Shown one piece after another: positions 37,842-47,283 of a stretch of 64,000 nucleotides of DNA. Position 1 is the first letter of the stretch. Each line of letters begins with the position of its first letter. A program made the position numbers and the translations under genes. The notes under the pieces were generated by a model. That model saw only the letters and a program-made list of their open reading frames with translations, was not told the DNA's origin and ran no database searches. This DNA is from Pseudomonas sp. Irchel 3A7 (GTDB lineage Bacteria; Pseudomonadota; Gammaproteobacteria; Pseudomonadales; Pseudomonadaceae), in NCBI RefSeq assembly GCF_900187565.1, contig NZ_FYED01000004.1, positions 1-64,000 of the forward strand, given 5' to 3'.

Positions 37842-39026
37842 TCAGCGGCTGTAGGGCCGATGCAGTTGGCATTCGGGGTTGAGCGTCACGCCGAAACCAG
37901 GTTGATCCAGTTCCGACAAGCGCATGCGTCCGTTCACGGGCACTGGTTCGCCGAGCAGTTGCGGATGGAACATCGGCACCACTTCGTCAGCCTTCGGCGC
38001 CATCATCAGGAACTCGGCGAACGGGCTGTTATGCCGGGTGGCGACGAAGTGATAGCTGTACACCGACGAGCCGTGGGGAATGACCAGTGCGTTGTGCGCG
38101 TCGGCCAGGGCCGAGATTTTCACCAGTTCGGTGAGGCCGCCGCACCAGCCGACGTCCGGCTGAATGATGTCGCAGCAGCCCATCTCCAACAGCATGCGGA
38201 AGCCCCAGCGGGTGGCTTCGTGCTCGCCGGTGGTCACCAGCATGCCTTTGGGCACGTTGTTGCGCAGTGCTGCGTAGCCCCAGTAATCGTCCGGTGGCAG
38301 GGCTTCTTCGATCCACTTCAAGCCGTATTCGTGGGCGCCGACCGCCAGTTTGGTGGCGTAGTTGAGGTCCAGGCTCATCCAGCAGTCGAGCATCAACCAG
38401 AAGTCCGGGCCGACCCGTTCACGCATGGTGGCCAGTTCTTCGAGGTTCTTGCGCAAGCCTTCCTCGCCTTCGGCGGGGCCGTGGTGCAACGGCATCTTGC
38501 CGCCGATGAAACCCATTTTCTGCGCCAGGTCCGGGCGGGCACCGGTGGCGTAGAACTGCAATTCATCGCGCACCGCGCCGCCCAGCAACTGGTGCACCGG
38601 CTCCTGGCGGATCTTGCCGAGCAAGTCCCACAGCGCCAGGTCGACTCCGGAGATCGTGTTGATCACGATGCCTTTGCGCCCGTAATACAAGGTCGACTGG
38701 TACATCTGATCCCAGATTTTTTCGATGTCGGTCACCCGTGCGCCTTCGAGGAAGCGCGCCAGATGTTTCTCGACGATGTACGCAGCAGGTTCGCCGCCGG
38801 TGGTCACGGCAAAGCCGACGGTGCCATCGCTGGCTTCGATCTCCACCACCAGGGTGCCGAGTACGTTAATGCCGAAGGTGCGGCGGCTCTGGCGGTACTC
38901 CGGGTATTTGCTCATCGGCGTGGCGATGTGATCGTCGATCCAGTGGCCGTCCGCTTGATCGTGATAATCCGCGCCGCCGCCACGCAGGGTGAAAGCACGG
39001 ACGTGTTTGATGGTTGGAATGCCCAT
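37842..39026 (-). CDS. rhmD: L-rhamnonate dehydratase
   Basis: 394-residue enolase-superfamily enzyme dehydrating L-rhamnonate to 2-keto-3-deoxy-L-rhamnonate. Nearly all hallmark segments of E. coli RhmD are kept: [25 protein letters not shown], the capping and metal residues in [28 protein letters not shown] and the catalytic His in [20 protein letters not shown] precedes the ATG. It follows the transporter gene by 17 bp. Confidence 0.94.
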   Translation of the reverse strand: MGIPTIKHVRAFTLRGGGADYHDQADGHWIDDHIATPMSKYPEYRQSRRTFGINVLGTLVVEIEASDGTVGFAVTTGGEPAAYIVEKHLARFLEGARVTDIEKIWDQMYQSTLYYGRKGIVINTISGVDLALWDLLGKIRQEPVHQLLGGAVRDELQFYATGARPDLAQKMGFIGGKMPLHHGPAEGEEGLRKNLEELATMRERVGPDFWLMLDCWMSLDLNYATKLAVGAHEYGLKWIEEALPPDDYWGYAALRNNVPKGMLVTTGEHEATRWGFRMLLEMGCCDIIQPDVGWCGGLTELVKISALADAHNALVIPHGSSVYSYHFVATRHNSPFAEFLMMAPKADEVVPMFHPQLLGEPVPVNGRMRLSELDQPGFGVTLNPECQLHRPYSR

Positions 39027-39043
39027 GGTGTGACTCCTCAGGT

Positions 39044-40339
39044 TTAAACGGTGGCCGGTTTGTTCGAGGCTTTATGGCCGGGCGAACGCACGCCCAGCAC
39101 CAGCAACGCGGCAATGACAGTGGTAGAGGCCAGCAGGTACAGACCGGCGGCCGGTGAATGGAAGGCGCCTTCGGCCCAGTTCTTCAGTACCGGGGCGATG
39201 AAGCCGCCGAGGGCACCGAAGGAGTTGATCAGGGCGATGCCGGCCGCCGCCGCGCTGCCGGCGAGATAGCTGGAAGGGAAAGTCCAGAACACCGGTTGCA
39301 CGGCGATGAAGCCGGAAGCGGCAAAGCACAGTGCGACGATGCCCAGGATCGGGCTGCTGAAGGTGACCGAGCAGGCGATCCCGGCCGCGGACATCAGCAA
39401 CGTCAGGCAGGCTGTGCGCCGACGTTCGCCGGTGCGGTCGCTGTAGCCGGGGATCAGGTACGCAGCGACGATGGCGCAGATCCACGGGATCGCGGTGACC
39501 AGGCCGACCATCAGCCCGACCTTGGTGCCCAACAGTCCACCGACCTGAGTCGGCAGGTAGAACACCACGCCGTAGACACTGGCCTGAATCAGCAGGTAGA
39601 TCAGGCACAGGTACAGCACCGAGGGTTGGCACAACACGTTGAGCAGGCTGCGGCCGTGATTCTGTTTGTGGCTGTCTTCCTGATCGAGCAGGCTCTGGAT
39701 TTGCTGACGTTCCTCGGTGGTCAGCCACTTGGCATCGGCGGGGCGATTGTCCAGGTACCAGTAGGCCCAGATGCCCACGGCGGTGGCCATCAAGCCTTCC
39801 ACGGCGAACAGCCACTGCCAGCCGTGAAAACCGGCCCACCCATCCATTTCCAGCAGCAGGCCGGACAACGGGCTGCCGAAGATGAACGCCAGTGGCGCAC
39901 CGAAATAGAAGAAGCCCATGGCTTTGCCGCGTACCGCGTTGGGAAACCAGTAGGTGAGGTAAAGAATCACCCCGGGGAAAAATCCGGCTTCTGCCACGCC
40001 GAGCAGAAAGCGCAGGACGTAGAACGTGGTTTCGTTATGGGCAAAGACCATGGCCGCGGAGACCAGGCCCCAGGTGACCATGATCCGGCACATCCACAAA
40101 CGGGCGCCGACGCGGTGCAGGATCAGGTTGCTGGGCACTTCGAGCAGTGCGTAACCGACGAAAAACACCCCGGCGCCGAAGGCGAAGGCGGCGTCACTGA
40201 TGCCGGTATCGGCTTGAAAGGCTTGCTTGGCGAACCCGACGTTGGCGCGATCGAGGAAGGCCATGATGTACATCAGCAGGAGAAACGGGAGCAGCCGCCA
40301 GGAAATTTTGGCGAGCAGAGGCGCGGGTAGAGTCTTCAT
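39044..40339 (-). CDS. rhmT: MFS transporter, probable L-rhamnonate importer
   Basis: 431-residue 12-helix major-facilitator protein of the anion:cation symporter (ACS) family. Strong motif agreement with E. coli RhmT/Yfa[30 protein letters not shown] [41 protein letters not shown] and [16 protein letters not shown] 40339 is preceded by AAAGGAAAACTGCG; an upstream ATG at 40363 is less likely. It is first in the operon, 124 bp from the divergent LysR gene. Confidence 0.9.
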   Translation of the reverse strand: MKTLPAPLLAKISWRLLPFLLLMYIMAFLDRANVGFAKQAFQADTGISDAAFAFGAGVFFVGYALLEVPSNLILHRVGARLWMCRIMVTWGLVSAAMVFAHNETTFYVLRFLLGVAEAGFFPGVILYLTYWFPNAVRGKAMGFFYFGAPLAFIFGSPLSGLLLEMDGWAGFHGWQWLFAVEGLMATAVGIWAYWYLDNRPADAKWLTTEERQQIQSLLDQEDSHKQNHGRSLLNVLCQPSVLYLCLIYLLIQASVYGVVFYLPTQVGGLLGTKVGLMVGLVTAIPWICAIVAAYLIPGYSDRTGERRRTACLTLLMSAAGIACSVTFSSPILGIVALCFAASGFIAVQPVFWTFPSSYLAGSAAAAGIALINSFGALGGFIAPVLKNWAEGAFHSPAAGLYLLASTTVIAALLVLGVRSPGHKASNKPATV

Positions 40340-40430
40340 CGCAGTTTTCCTTTGGTAGGGCATTTGTTCTTATGGGGAAGACTGTACGGCGGCTGATCGA
40401 TGCGTTACAAATCGAATCTAGCTCACAACT

Positions 40431-40447
40431 GATACCTTAAGGGTATC
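40431..40447. promoter_or_regulatory. palindromic LysR-type operator in the rhm divergent region
   Basis: GATACC (40431-40436) and GGTATC (40442-40447) form an inverted repeat around TTAAG. It contains a T-N11-A core, the usual LysR recognition pattern. It sits 17 bp before the regulator's start codon and about 90 bp upstream of rhmT, where it could both autoregulate and activate. Confidence 0.6.
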
Positions 40448-40463
40448 GATAAAAAGGCCCGCC

Positions 40464-41405
40464 ATGACCACGCCGATCCTCTCCCGCAGCCTGTTCAATC
40501 GCCTGCGCTACAAGCACTTGCACATGCTGGTGGCGCTCAGCACCAGCCAGAACCTGCACCGCGCTTCGCAAACCCTGAACATGTCGCAACCGGCCGCCAC
40601 CCGCATGCTCCATGAAATTGAAGACATGTTTGGCTGCGACCTGTTCGAACGGCTGCCTCGCGGTATGCGACCGACGGCGCTGGGCCAGGAGCTGATCCGT
40701 TTTGCCGAGTCGGCCCTCAGTGGCCTCGACCGTTGTGCCGAGGACCTGATGGCGCGGCAACAGGGTGGTTACGGTTATCTCTCCATTGGCACCATCATGG
40801 GCGCTGCGCCGGATCTGGTCATGGATTCGATTGCCGAGATCAAAGCGCTCAACCCGCAGCTGCGGATTCGCATCATGGGCGACACCAGCGACCAGGTGAT
40901 CCAGTTGCTGGAGCAGGGCCGCATCGACCTCGCCATCGCCCGGCGCAACGCCGCCACCGACAGCGAGCATTACGAATTCGAGCAACTGGGTAACGAACGA
41001 TTGCTGGTGGTGGTGCACGCCGGTCACCCGCTGGCCAAACGCAAGAAACTGGAACTGGCGGAGCTGGTTAGCGCCTGGCCGTGGATTCTGCAACCGGAAA
41101 CCAGCCCGGCTCGCATCGGCCTGGATCAGGCGTTGCAGCGCCTGGCGTTGCCGCTGCCGGCGGACATCATCGAATGCAGTTCGGTGTACTCCATGCAGCA
41201 ACTGATTCAACTGACCGACGCGATCATGGTGCTGTCGGAAACCGCCTTGCGCGACTACCTGAAAATGGGCCTGGTGGTGGCGTTGCCGGTGGAACTCGAC
41301 GTGCAACTGGCGCCGTTCGGGCTGTTGTTGCGCAAGGGCGAACACATCAGCCGGGAACTGGGGTTGTTCATCGATCTGCTGCGTCGCAAAGCGGCAGTTT
41401 TTTGA
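40464..41405 (+). CDS. LysR family regulator divergent from the L-rhamnonate operon
   Basis: 313-residue LysR protein of the GbpR/PcaQ-like sugar-acid/aromatic group. The HTH is at about 14-70 (KHLHMLVALSTSQNLHRASQTL, SQPAATRMLHEIEDMFG), with the effector-binding domain after about 95. Its divergent position and the palindrome between suggest that it controls rhmT-rhmD-rhmA-aldA, probably with L-rhamnonate or its dehydration product as effector. E. coli uses an IclR-type regulator (RhmR) for the equivalent genes. Confidence 0.9.
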   Translation: MTTPILSRSLFNRLRYKHLHMLVALSTSQNLHRASQTLNMSQPAATRMLHEIEDMFGCDLFERLPRGMRPTALGQELIRFAESALSGLDRCAEDLMARQQGGYGYLSIGTIMGAAPDLVMDSIAEIKALNPQLRIRIMGDTSDQVIQLLEQGRIDLAIARRNAATDSEHYEFEQLGNERLLVVVHAGHPLAKRKKLELAELVSAWPWILQPETSPARIGLDQALQRLALPLPADIIECSSVYSMQQLIQLTDAIMVLSETALRDYLKMGLVVALPVELDVQLAPFGLLLRKGEHISRELGLFIDLLRRKAAVF

Positions 41406-41589
41406 TTCTTTGGTCAGTTTTTTGTAACCGGTTGTTTTCTAACGACGCATAACCCTATAAAGTTAACCTTTCGGTCAGCTTTGCACTGTCATCACAGCCC
41501 TTTGCAACGTCAGAAAGGGCTTCTGCAAGACTCGAGATTCCCCGTACATAACCAGAAGGGCGGACCCATAACCGCCCAGAGGATGATCC

Positions 41590-44421
41590 ATGTCCAACCG
41601 TGATATATCCCGGCGCTCGTTCCTTCAGGGCGGGCTGGTGGCGGGTGTGAGCGTGACGCTTACACCGCTGAGCAGTCAGGCGCTGGCGGCCTTGATGGAA
41701 AACAGTGTGACCGTGCCGTCCGAGCAATGGCTCGGCAACAACGGCAAGGCGCGCGCCCGTAACGATGCCTTGTCCAAGGTCTGCGGCAGCAAGGTCTTTG
41801 CCCGTGACATCCGCGCCAAGGACATGCCGGGCTGGCCGCAGCAACAGGGCCATGCGATGTTGCTGAAAACCATCAAGGCCGATCGCATCTATGACGGTTA
41901 TGACCTGTCGTGGCTCGGTGCCGAATTGCAGCCTGACCGAATCGTCACCGCCGAAGATCTGGTCAAGGACGGCATCGTCTTTCCGGAAGAGCACGCCCCC
42001 GATCCGCTGTTGCCGGCCGGCAAGGTGCCGATGTTCATCGGCCACCCGGTGGCGATCCTGATCTGGAACGATTTCGAGCGCTTCCGTCAGGCCAAGGCGC
42101 AACTCAAGTTCAATGACACAGCGATTCGTTACGGTGCCCAGGTGCCGTTCTACGAAGGTGATCCCTACGGCAGCTTCCGCTATGTGCGGGTGGGCGGCGC
42201 GACGTCGGCGGACGAGGACGAATTCGCCAGCCTCAAGGATTCGATCCTGTTCCCGATGCTGCGCAACCGCCGTCCGGTGTGGGATTCCCAGCCGAACCTG
42301 CACGGCAACCTGACCGAGCGCGGGCTGTTCTACGCCGAGCGCATGAAGCAGCAGATCGACACGCCACCGGACAACTGGCTGGTGTTCGACGAGCGCTACA
42401 AGACGCCGTCGATCGAACCGGCCGCCATGGAACCGGACAACGGCAACGGCTGGTACGACCCGGTGACCAAGACCCTGCATTTTGTCGTTGCCACTCAATG
42501 CCCGCTGGAAACCGCGACCGAGACCGCGAAGATGATCGCGCCGTCGCGTTTCGGCCTGGCGAACCTGAACATGCACCCGGGTTACACCGTCGGCTACGGC
42601 TCCAAGGACCACAACATTTTTGTGTACTACGCGGCGCTGGCGGCGTTGTATGGCGCCGGTGTGCCGGTGCGCCTGGCCAACGACCGCTACGAGCAGTTCC
42701 AGAGCGGCATCAAGCGCCACCCGTTCGATATCCGCTATCAGCTGGCGGTGGACAAGACCGATCACAGCTTCAAGATCTTCCGCGCCGAGATGAGCGTCGA
42801 CGGCGGCGGACGGATCAACTACAGCCCGTCGGTGGCGGCGGTTGGCGCCACGGCGGCGCAGTCGATCTATTACATGCCGCAGAACGATCTGCAGGTCACC
42901 GCCTATCATTCCCGCGCCGTCGAAGCCGGGTCGATGCGTGGTTATGGAACCCTGCAGAGCATGGCGTCCACCGAGATGATGGTCGACGAAATCGCCGATC
43001 GCCTCGGTATCGATGCCATCGACCTGCGCAAGAAAAACGCCCTGCGTTCGGGCATGAAGAACACCCAGGGCGCAGTGCCGGCGGGCGCGTTGCGCTTGCA
43101 TGAAATTCTCGACAAGGCCGCCGTTAACGAGGTCTGGAAAAACCGCGACGCGATCAAGAAACAGCGCGAAGCGGCGGATCCTGATCACTGGTACGGCGTC
43201 GGTTTCGCCATCTGCCAGAAAGACTTCGGCACCGGTTCCGAAGCGCCGATGGCCAGCGTCGACTTCACCGCCGACGGCCGGATCAGCCTGCGTCATATCG
43301 GCATCGAGATCGGCACCGGCATGTCCACGTCGCAAGCCATGGTCGTGGCCGATTTCCTCGGTCTGCCAGCGCACGAAGTGAAGACCGGCGAAACCGAATG
43401 GAAAGAGTTGCAGCTGATCAGCGGCGGCAACCCTTACATCATGAGCCAGGCCGAGCAGGACAGCTTCCTGCGCAATCCGCGTTGGGTTGGCAAGATCGCG
43501 TCGGCCTCGTCGGCGACCAACTCCGCCTACTACTTCAGCCACGCCACCCGTGAAGCGGCGCGCGTGTTGTTCAACCACGGCCTGTGGCCGGCGGCGCTGG
43601 AAATCTGGCGACAAGGCCCCTACGGCGGCCAGGCCAACCCTTACGTGGTACGCCGTGAAGACGCCCATTGGGTCGACGGCAAGCTCACCGCCAACGGCAT
43701 GGAGCCATTGCCCTTCGCGATGCTGGCCAAGCGTGCCCACGAGCGCGGTCTGGTCACCGGCGCGACTGTGCACGGTTTCAACCGCTGGAGCTGGGCCGAG
43801 GCCGAGTTCAGCATCGACGGCGTGCGTGAGCGTTTGCCGCTCGATGGCCTGGCGGTGAAGTACGGCGAAGGTGCGCCGAAGGCCAAGCAGGCGCAAATGA
43901 ACAGCGCCGGTTTCCATCTGCTGGATAGGCAGAACATCGCGTACCCGGCGACTCAGTTGAACAACGCGGCGGTGACCTACTACAGCCCTGTGGCAACCCT
44001 CGTGGAATTGAAAGTCAACAAGGGCTCGGCCGAGGTGCAGGTGCTCAACCATCACTCGTGGGTCGAGTGCGGGCGGGTGCTGGTGCCGGAGCTGGTCAAG
44101 GGCCAGATCGAAGGCGGCACGGCCATGGGCATCGGCCATGCGTTGATGGAAGAAATGCCACTGTACGAAGGCGGGCCGGGGGAGGGTGACTGGAACTTCA
44201 ACCGTTACCGCTTGCCGATGGCGCGGCATGTGGCGGTGTGGAAACAGACCGCGGAAATCCTGCCGCCCTTGTCGCCGAGCGATCCGTCCAAGGGCATCGC
44301 CGAAGTGGTGATGATCCCGGTGGTCGGTGCCATCGGCAACGCCGTGGCCCACGCTATCGGCAAACGTGTCCGCGACCTGCCTATCACTTCTGCTCGCATC
44401 AAGGAGGCCCTCAATGGCTAA
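41590..44421 (+). CDS. Tat-exported molybdopterin-binding subunit of a xanthine-oxidase-family dehydrogenase
   Basis: 943-residue catalytic subunit of the molybdenum hydroxylase family (isoquinoline oxidoreductase IorB/membrane aldehyde dehydrogenase type). The N terminus is a twin-arginine signal (SRRSFLQGGLVAG then Ala-rich cleavage region), so it works in the periplasm. Family segments include MRGYGTLQSMASTEMMVDEIA, IGTGMSTSQAMV and the C-terminal GGTAMGIGHALMEE with the base Glu. GAGGATG is close to the ATG. Its last 8 bp overlap the [2Fe-2S] gene. The substrate (aldehyde or N-heterocycle) cannot be told from sequence. Confidence 0.9.
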   Translation: MSNRDISRRSFLQGGLVAGVSVTLTPLSSQALAALMENSVTVPSEQWLGNNGKARARNDALSKVCGSKVFARDIRAKDMPGWPQQQGHAMLLKTIKADRIYDGYDLSWLGAELQPDRIVTAEDLVKDGIVFPEEHAPDPLLPAGKVPMFIGHPVAILIWNDFERFRQAKAQLKFNDTAIRYGAQVPFYEGDPYGSFRYVRVGGATSADEDEFASLKDSILFPMLRNRRPVWDSQPNLHGNLTERGLFYAERMKQQIDTPPDNWLVFDERYKTPSIEPAAMEPDNGNGWYDPVTKTLHFVVATQCPLETATETAKMIAPSRFGLANLNMHPGYTVGYGSKDHNIFVYYAALAALYGAGVPVRLANDRYEQFQSGIKRHPFDIRYQLAVDKTDHSFKIFRAEMSVDGGGRINYSPSVAAVGATAAQSIYYMPQNDLQVTAYHSRAVEAGSMRGYGTLQSMASTEMMVDEIADRLGIDAIDLRKKNALRSGMKNTQGAVPAGALRLHEILDKAAVNEVWKNRDAIKKQREAADPDHWYGVGFAICQKDFGTGSEAPMASVDFTADGRISLRHIGIEIGTGMSTSQAMVVADFLGLPAHEVKTGETEWKELQLISGGNPYIMSQAEQDSFLRNPRWVGKIASASSATNSAYYFSHATREAARVLFNHGLWPAALEIWRQGPYGGQANPYVVRREDAHWVDGKLTANGMEPLPFAMLAKRAHERGLVTGATVHGFNRWSWAEAEFSIDGVRERLPLDGLAVKYGEGAPKAKQAQMNSAGFHLLDRQNIAYPATQLNNAAVTYYSPVATLVELKVNKGSAEVQVLNHHSWVECGRVLVPELVKGQIEGGTAMGIGHALMEEMPLYEGGPGEGDWNFNRYRLPMARHVAVWKQTAEILPPLSPSDPSKGIAEVVMIPVVGAIGNAVAHAIGKRVRDLPITSARIKEALNG

Positions 44422-44953
44422 CCGTCCGCTTCAACTGACCCTCAACGGTCAAACCGTCGGCCCGGTGGACATCCCTGATGACCTGCCGATGATCGATTAC
44501 CTGCACGAATACAAAAACCTCACCGGCTCGCGCCTGGGCTGCGGCCAGGGCATCTGCCACGCCTGCGTGGTGATCGTCGACAACCCCGACGGCACCAGCG
44601 AAGAAGTGCGCACCTGCATCACCGGCGCGCACTACTTCGAAGGCAAGAAAGTACGCACCATCGAAGGCCACGCGACCCGCGACGAGCAAGGCAAGGTCAC
44701 CGAGCTGAATCCGATCCAGCAGCGTTTCGTCGACGAGTTCGCCTTCCAGTGCAGCTACTGCGCGCCGGGTTTCGTCAACGCCGCGACGGTGCTGGTGGAA
44801 AAGCTGCAGCGTCAGCCGATCGTCAAAAGCCAGCTGGAGAAAGTCATCGAGGACAGCCTCGGTCACCACATTTGCCGCTGCACTGGCTACGTGCGTTATT
44901 ACAACGCGACGCGCAACGTGCTGAGCGATCTCGGCCTGGTCAAGGAGGGTTAA
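44414..44953 (+). CDS. [2Fe-2S] subunit of the molybdenum dehydrogenase
   Basis: 179-residue small subunit with two [2Fe-2S] clusters. A ferredoxin-like N domain (GCGQGICHAC and a later Cys) and an all-helical C domain (CSYCAPGF, CRCTGY) pass electrons from Mo to the cytochrome. It has no signal peptide and so probably rides out with the Tat-tagged subunit. AAGGAGG lies within the 3' end of the upstream gene, ahead of ATG 44414. It is IorA-like. Confidence 0.93.
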   Translation: MANRPLQLTLNGQTVGPVDIPDDLPMIDYLHEYKNLTGSRLGCGQGICHACVVIVDNPDGTSEEVRTCITGAHYFEGKKVRTIEGHATRDEQGKVTELNPIQQRFVDEFAFQCSYCAPGFVNAATVLVEKLQRQPIVKSQLEKVIEDSLGHHICRCTGYVRYYNATRNVLSDLGLVKEG

Positions 44954-44955
44954 GC

Positions 44956-46191
44956 ATGAAGCATCTATTGACCCGCCTGGCATTGGCGGTCGGTCTGGCT
45001 GCGCCTGTGTTGCTGGCGCAGGCGGATGATCAGGTGGTTCGCGGGGCTTATCTGGCTCGCGCCGCTGACTGCATGGCGTGCCATACCGCGCCGGGCGGCG
45101 CGCCGTACGCGGGCGGTCTGCCGATCGTTTCGCCGTTCGGTACGATCTACGGCACCAACATCACCCCGAGCAAAGCGCATGGTATCGGCCTGTACAACGA
45201 TGAGGAGTTTTTCGCCGCGTTGACCGAAGGCAAGCGTCGCGACGGTGCCAACCTGTATCCGGCGATGCCGTACACCTCGTATCACCTGATGCCTCGGGAA
45301 GACTCCGACGCGATTCATGCCTACCTGAAAACCGTCGAACCGATCGAACGTGCCGCACCGGTCACCCGCCTGAGCTTCCCGTTCAACGTGCGCCTGGGCC
45401 TGATGGGCTGGAACATGTTTTATGGCAAAGATGTGAAGCTGGCGCCGACCGAAGGCAAAAGCGAAGCCTGGAAGCGCGGCCAGTACATGGTCGATGTTCT
45501 CGGTCATTGCGGTGAATGCCATACCCCGCGTGGCTTGCCGGGCGCGATGCAGCAGGACAAGCGCATGACTGGCGGCCTGCTCAACGGCTATCTGGCGCCG
45601 AGCTTGCTGGCCACTGACCTGGCGGCTCGCGGCTGGAATCATCAGGACCTGAGCGCCTTCCTCAAGCACGGCATGAGCGCCCAGGGCACGATGTTCAACG
45701 AGATGTTCCCGGTGTTCCACAACAGCACCCAGGGCCTGAGCGACCCGGACCTGGCGGCCATGGCGACCTTCTTGCTCGGCGATCAACCACCGGCGGCGAA
45801 AGTGCTGACGGATGTGCCGTTTGATGCGCTCAGCGCGAGCGCCCAGCGCGGCCGTCAGGAATATTTGAACGTCTGCGCCGGTTGCCATGCTGTCGGTGGC
45901 GAAGGCAAGCCGCACATCGCCGTGGCCATGCGTGGCAACACCACGCTGCGCCTGGAAGATCCGCGCAACCTGATGCGGGTGATCGACGATGGCATCGGCG
46001 AGCAGAAGTTTGCCGGTTTCGAACACATGCAACCGATGCCGGGTTTCGCCGAAAAGCTCAGTCATGAGCAATTGACGGATTTGCTCAATTACCTGCGTCA
46101 GGGGTGGGGCGGTCAAGCGGGTGATCTGGCGGTGAACGAGGTGCAGACGTTGCGCGCGGATGCGCCGCCGCTCGAGCACAAGGCCCACTGA
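44956..46191 (+). CDS. tri-haem c-type cytochrome subunit
   Basis: 411-residue exported cytochrome with a Sec signal peptide (about 1-24) and three CxxCH sites: CMACH, CGECH and CAGCH. It belongs to the cytochrome subunit family of alcohol/gluconate/aldehyde dehydrogenases, which feeds electrons to ubiquinone or oxidases at the periplasmic face. The start codon is 2 bp after the preceding stop. Together with the two preceding genes it makes a three-subunit periplasmic dehydrogenase. Confidence 0.93.
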   Translation: MKHLLTRLALAVGLAAPVLLAQADDQVVRGAYLARAADCMACHTAPGGAPYAGGLPIVSPFGTIYGTNITPSKAHGIGLYNDEEFFAALTEGKRRDGANLYPAMPYTSYHLMPREDSDAIHAYLKTVEPIERAAPVTRLSFPFNVRLGLMGWNMFYGKDVKLAPTEGKSEAWKRGQYMVDVLGHCGECHTPRGLPGAMQQDKRMTGGLLNGYLAPSLLATDLAARGWNHQDLSAFLKHGMSAQGTMFNEMFPVFHNSTQGLSDPDLAAMATFLLGDQPPAAKVLTDVPFDALSASAQRGRQEYLNVCAGCHAVGGEGKPHIAVAMRGNTTLRLEDPRNLMRVIDDGIGEQKFAGFEHMQPMPGFAEKLSHEQLTDLLNYLRQGWGGQAGDLAVNEVQTLRADAPPLEHKAH

Positions 46192-46192
46192 C

Positions 46193-47164
46193 ATGCAGCA
46201 TCTGGATCTGCAAGTGGTGCGCCGGGCACTGGAGTGGTTGACGGCCGGACAGCGTGTCTGGCTGTGCACCGTGCTGGCCACTTACGGCTCGGCACCGCGC
46301 GCACCGGGCTCGTTGCTGGCGGTGAACGCCGCAGGACAGTGGATCGGTTCGCTCTCCGGCGGCTGCGTCGAGGAAGACTTCCTCGAACGTGTTGCCGAAG
46401 GTGCCTTTGAACAAGCTGTCAGTGTTGTGCGCTACGGTGAAGGCGATGATCTACGCTCGCGGGTCAGCCTGCCCTGTGGTGGTGTACTGGACGTGCTGGT
46501 CGAGAAGCTCGACTCCGATTGCGAGGTGCAGGCGCATTTGCGCGAGCTGGAGTCGGCGTTGTTGGGGCGACGCCGGTTGATTCGTGAAGTTGACCTGTCC
46601 AGCGGCGCACGCAGTCTGTTCGATGATCGCGAACAGGGCGCGCGGGTCGAACGCGAGATCGACCGGGTTCGACTGCGCATCGGCGCGGCTCAACGTTTGT
46701 TGCTGGCCGGGTACTCCAGCGTGGCGCAGGCCTGTGCGGAATTTGCCGTGGGCCTGGGATTCGAGGTGATTCTGTGTGATCCGCGTGATGACGTGCTGCA
46801 AGGCGTGGTGCTGGACAACGTGGAGATTCGTCGTCAGCTGCCGTCGGTGTTTATCGCCGACGATGGTTGCCACAGCGATACCGCCGTGGTGGCCTTGACC
46901 CACGATCCGCGCATTGACGATTTGGCGATGATGGAGGCGGTGCGCACCGAGGCGTTCTACATCGGCGTGATGGGCTCCCTGCAGACTTCGCAAAAGCGTT
47001 TTGAGCGACTGCGTCGAATCGGGGGCTTGGGGGATGCGGAGCTGGCGCGGATTCATGCGCCGATCGGTTTGAACCTGGGCAGCAAGACACCGGCGGAAAT
47101 TGCCCTGGCCGTGCTCGCCGATATCCTGCGGATTCGCAGCGGTATTGCGCGAGAGCGGCTCTAA
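46193..47164 (+). CDS. XdhC/CoxI family maturation protein
   Basis: 323-residue chaperone that sulfurates and inserts the molybdenum cofactor in xanthine-oxidase-family enzymes. The N-terminal XdhC_CoxI domain (TYGSAPRAPGSLL, GSLSGGCVEEDFLERV) is followed by a C-terminal Rossmann-type XdhC_C domain (VIGVMGSLQTS-type segment and IGLNLGSKTPAEIALAVLADI). The start is one base after the cytochrome stop. Its presence implies the dehydrogenase carries a sulfurated Mo centre and folds in the cytoplasm before Tat export. Confidence 0.92.
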   Translation: MQHLDLQVVRRALEWLTAGQRVWLCTVLATYGSAPRAPGSLLAVNAAGQWIGSLSGGCVEEDFLERVAEGAFEQAVSVVRYGEGDDLRSRVSLPCGGVLDVLVEKLDSDCEVQAHLRELESALLGRRRLIREVDLSSGARSLFDDREQGARVEREIDRVRLRIGAAQRLLLAGYSSVAQACAEFAVGLGFEVILCDPRDDVLQGVVLDNVEIRRQLPSVFIADDGCHSDTAVVALTHDPRIDDLAMMEAVRTEAFYIGVMGSLQTSQKRFERLRRIGGLGDAELARIHAPIGLNLGSKTPAEIALAVLADILRIRSGIARERL

Positions 47165-47176
47165 CAGCGTTTCCCT

Positions 47177-47266
47177 TGTGGGAGCGAGCCTGCTCGCGAA
47201 TGCGTCGGATCAGTCGACAATAATGATGGATGATCAATCGCCTTCGCGAGCAGGCTCGCTCCCACA
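47177..47266. repeat. REP doublet
   Basis: TGTGGGAGCGAGCCTGCTCGCGAA (47177-47200) and the inverted copy (47243-47266) lie between the convergent xdhC-like and oxidase genes. Confidence 0.92.
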
Positions 47267-47283
47267 AAGTATTTCGGTGTTGC

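Noticed and set aside
41406..41589. Promoter or regulator site search upstream of the molybdenum dehydrogenase operon
   Set aside because: No convincing hexamer pair or palindrome was found, so no site is annotated.
41455..44352. Very long minus-strand open frame (about 965 codons) opposite the molybdenum subunit gene
   Set aside because: It is a shadow of GC-rich codon usage. The sense strand carries recognisable domains and a Tat signal, and the antisense peptide is His/Arg/Gln-rich with no motif.
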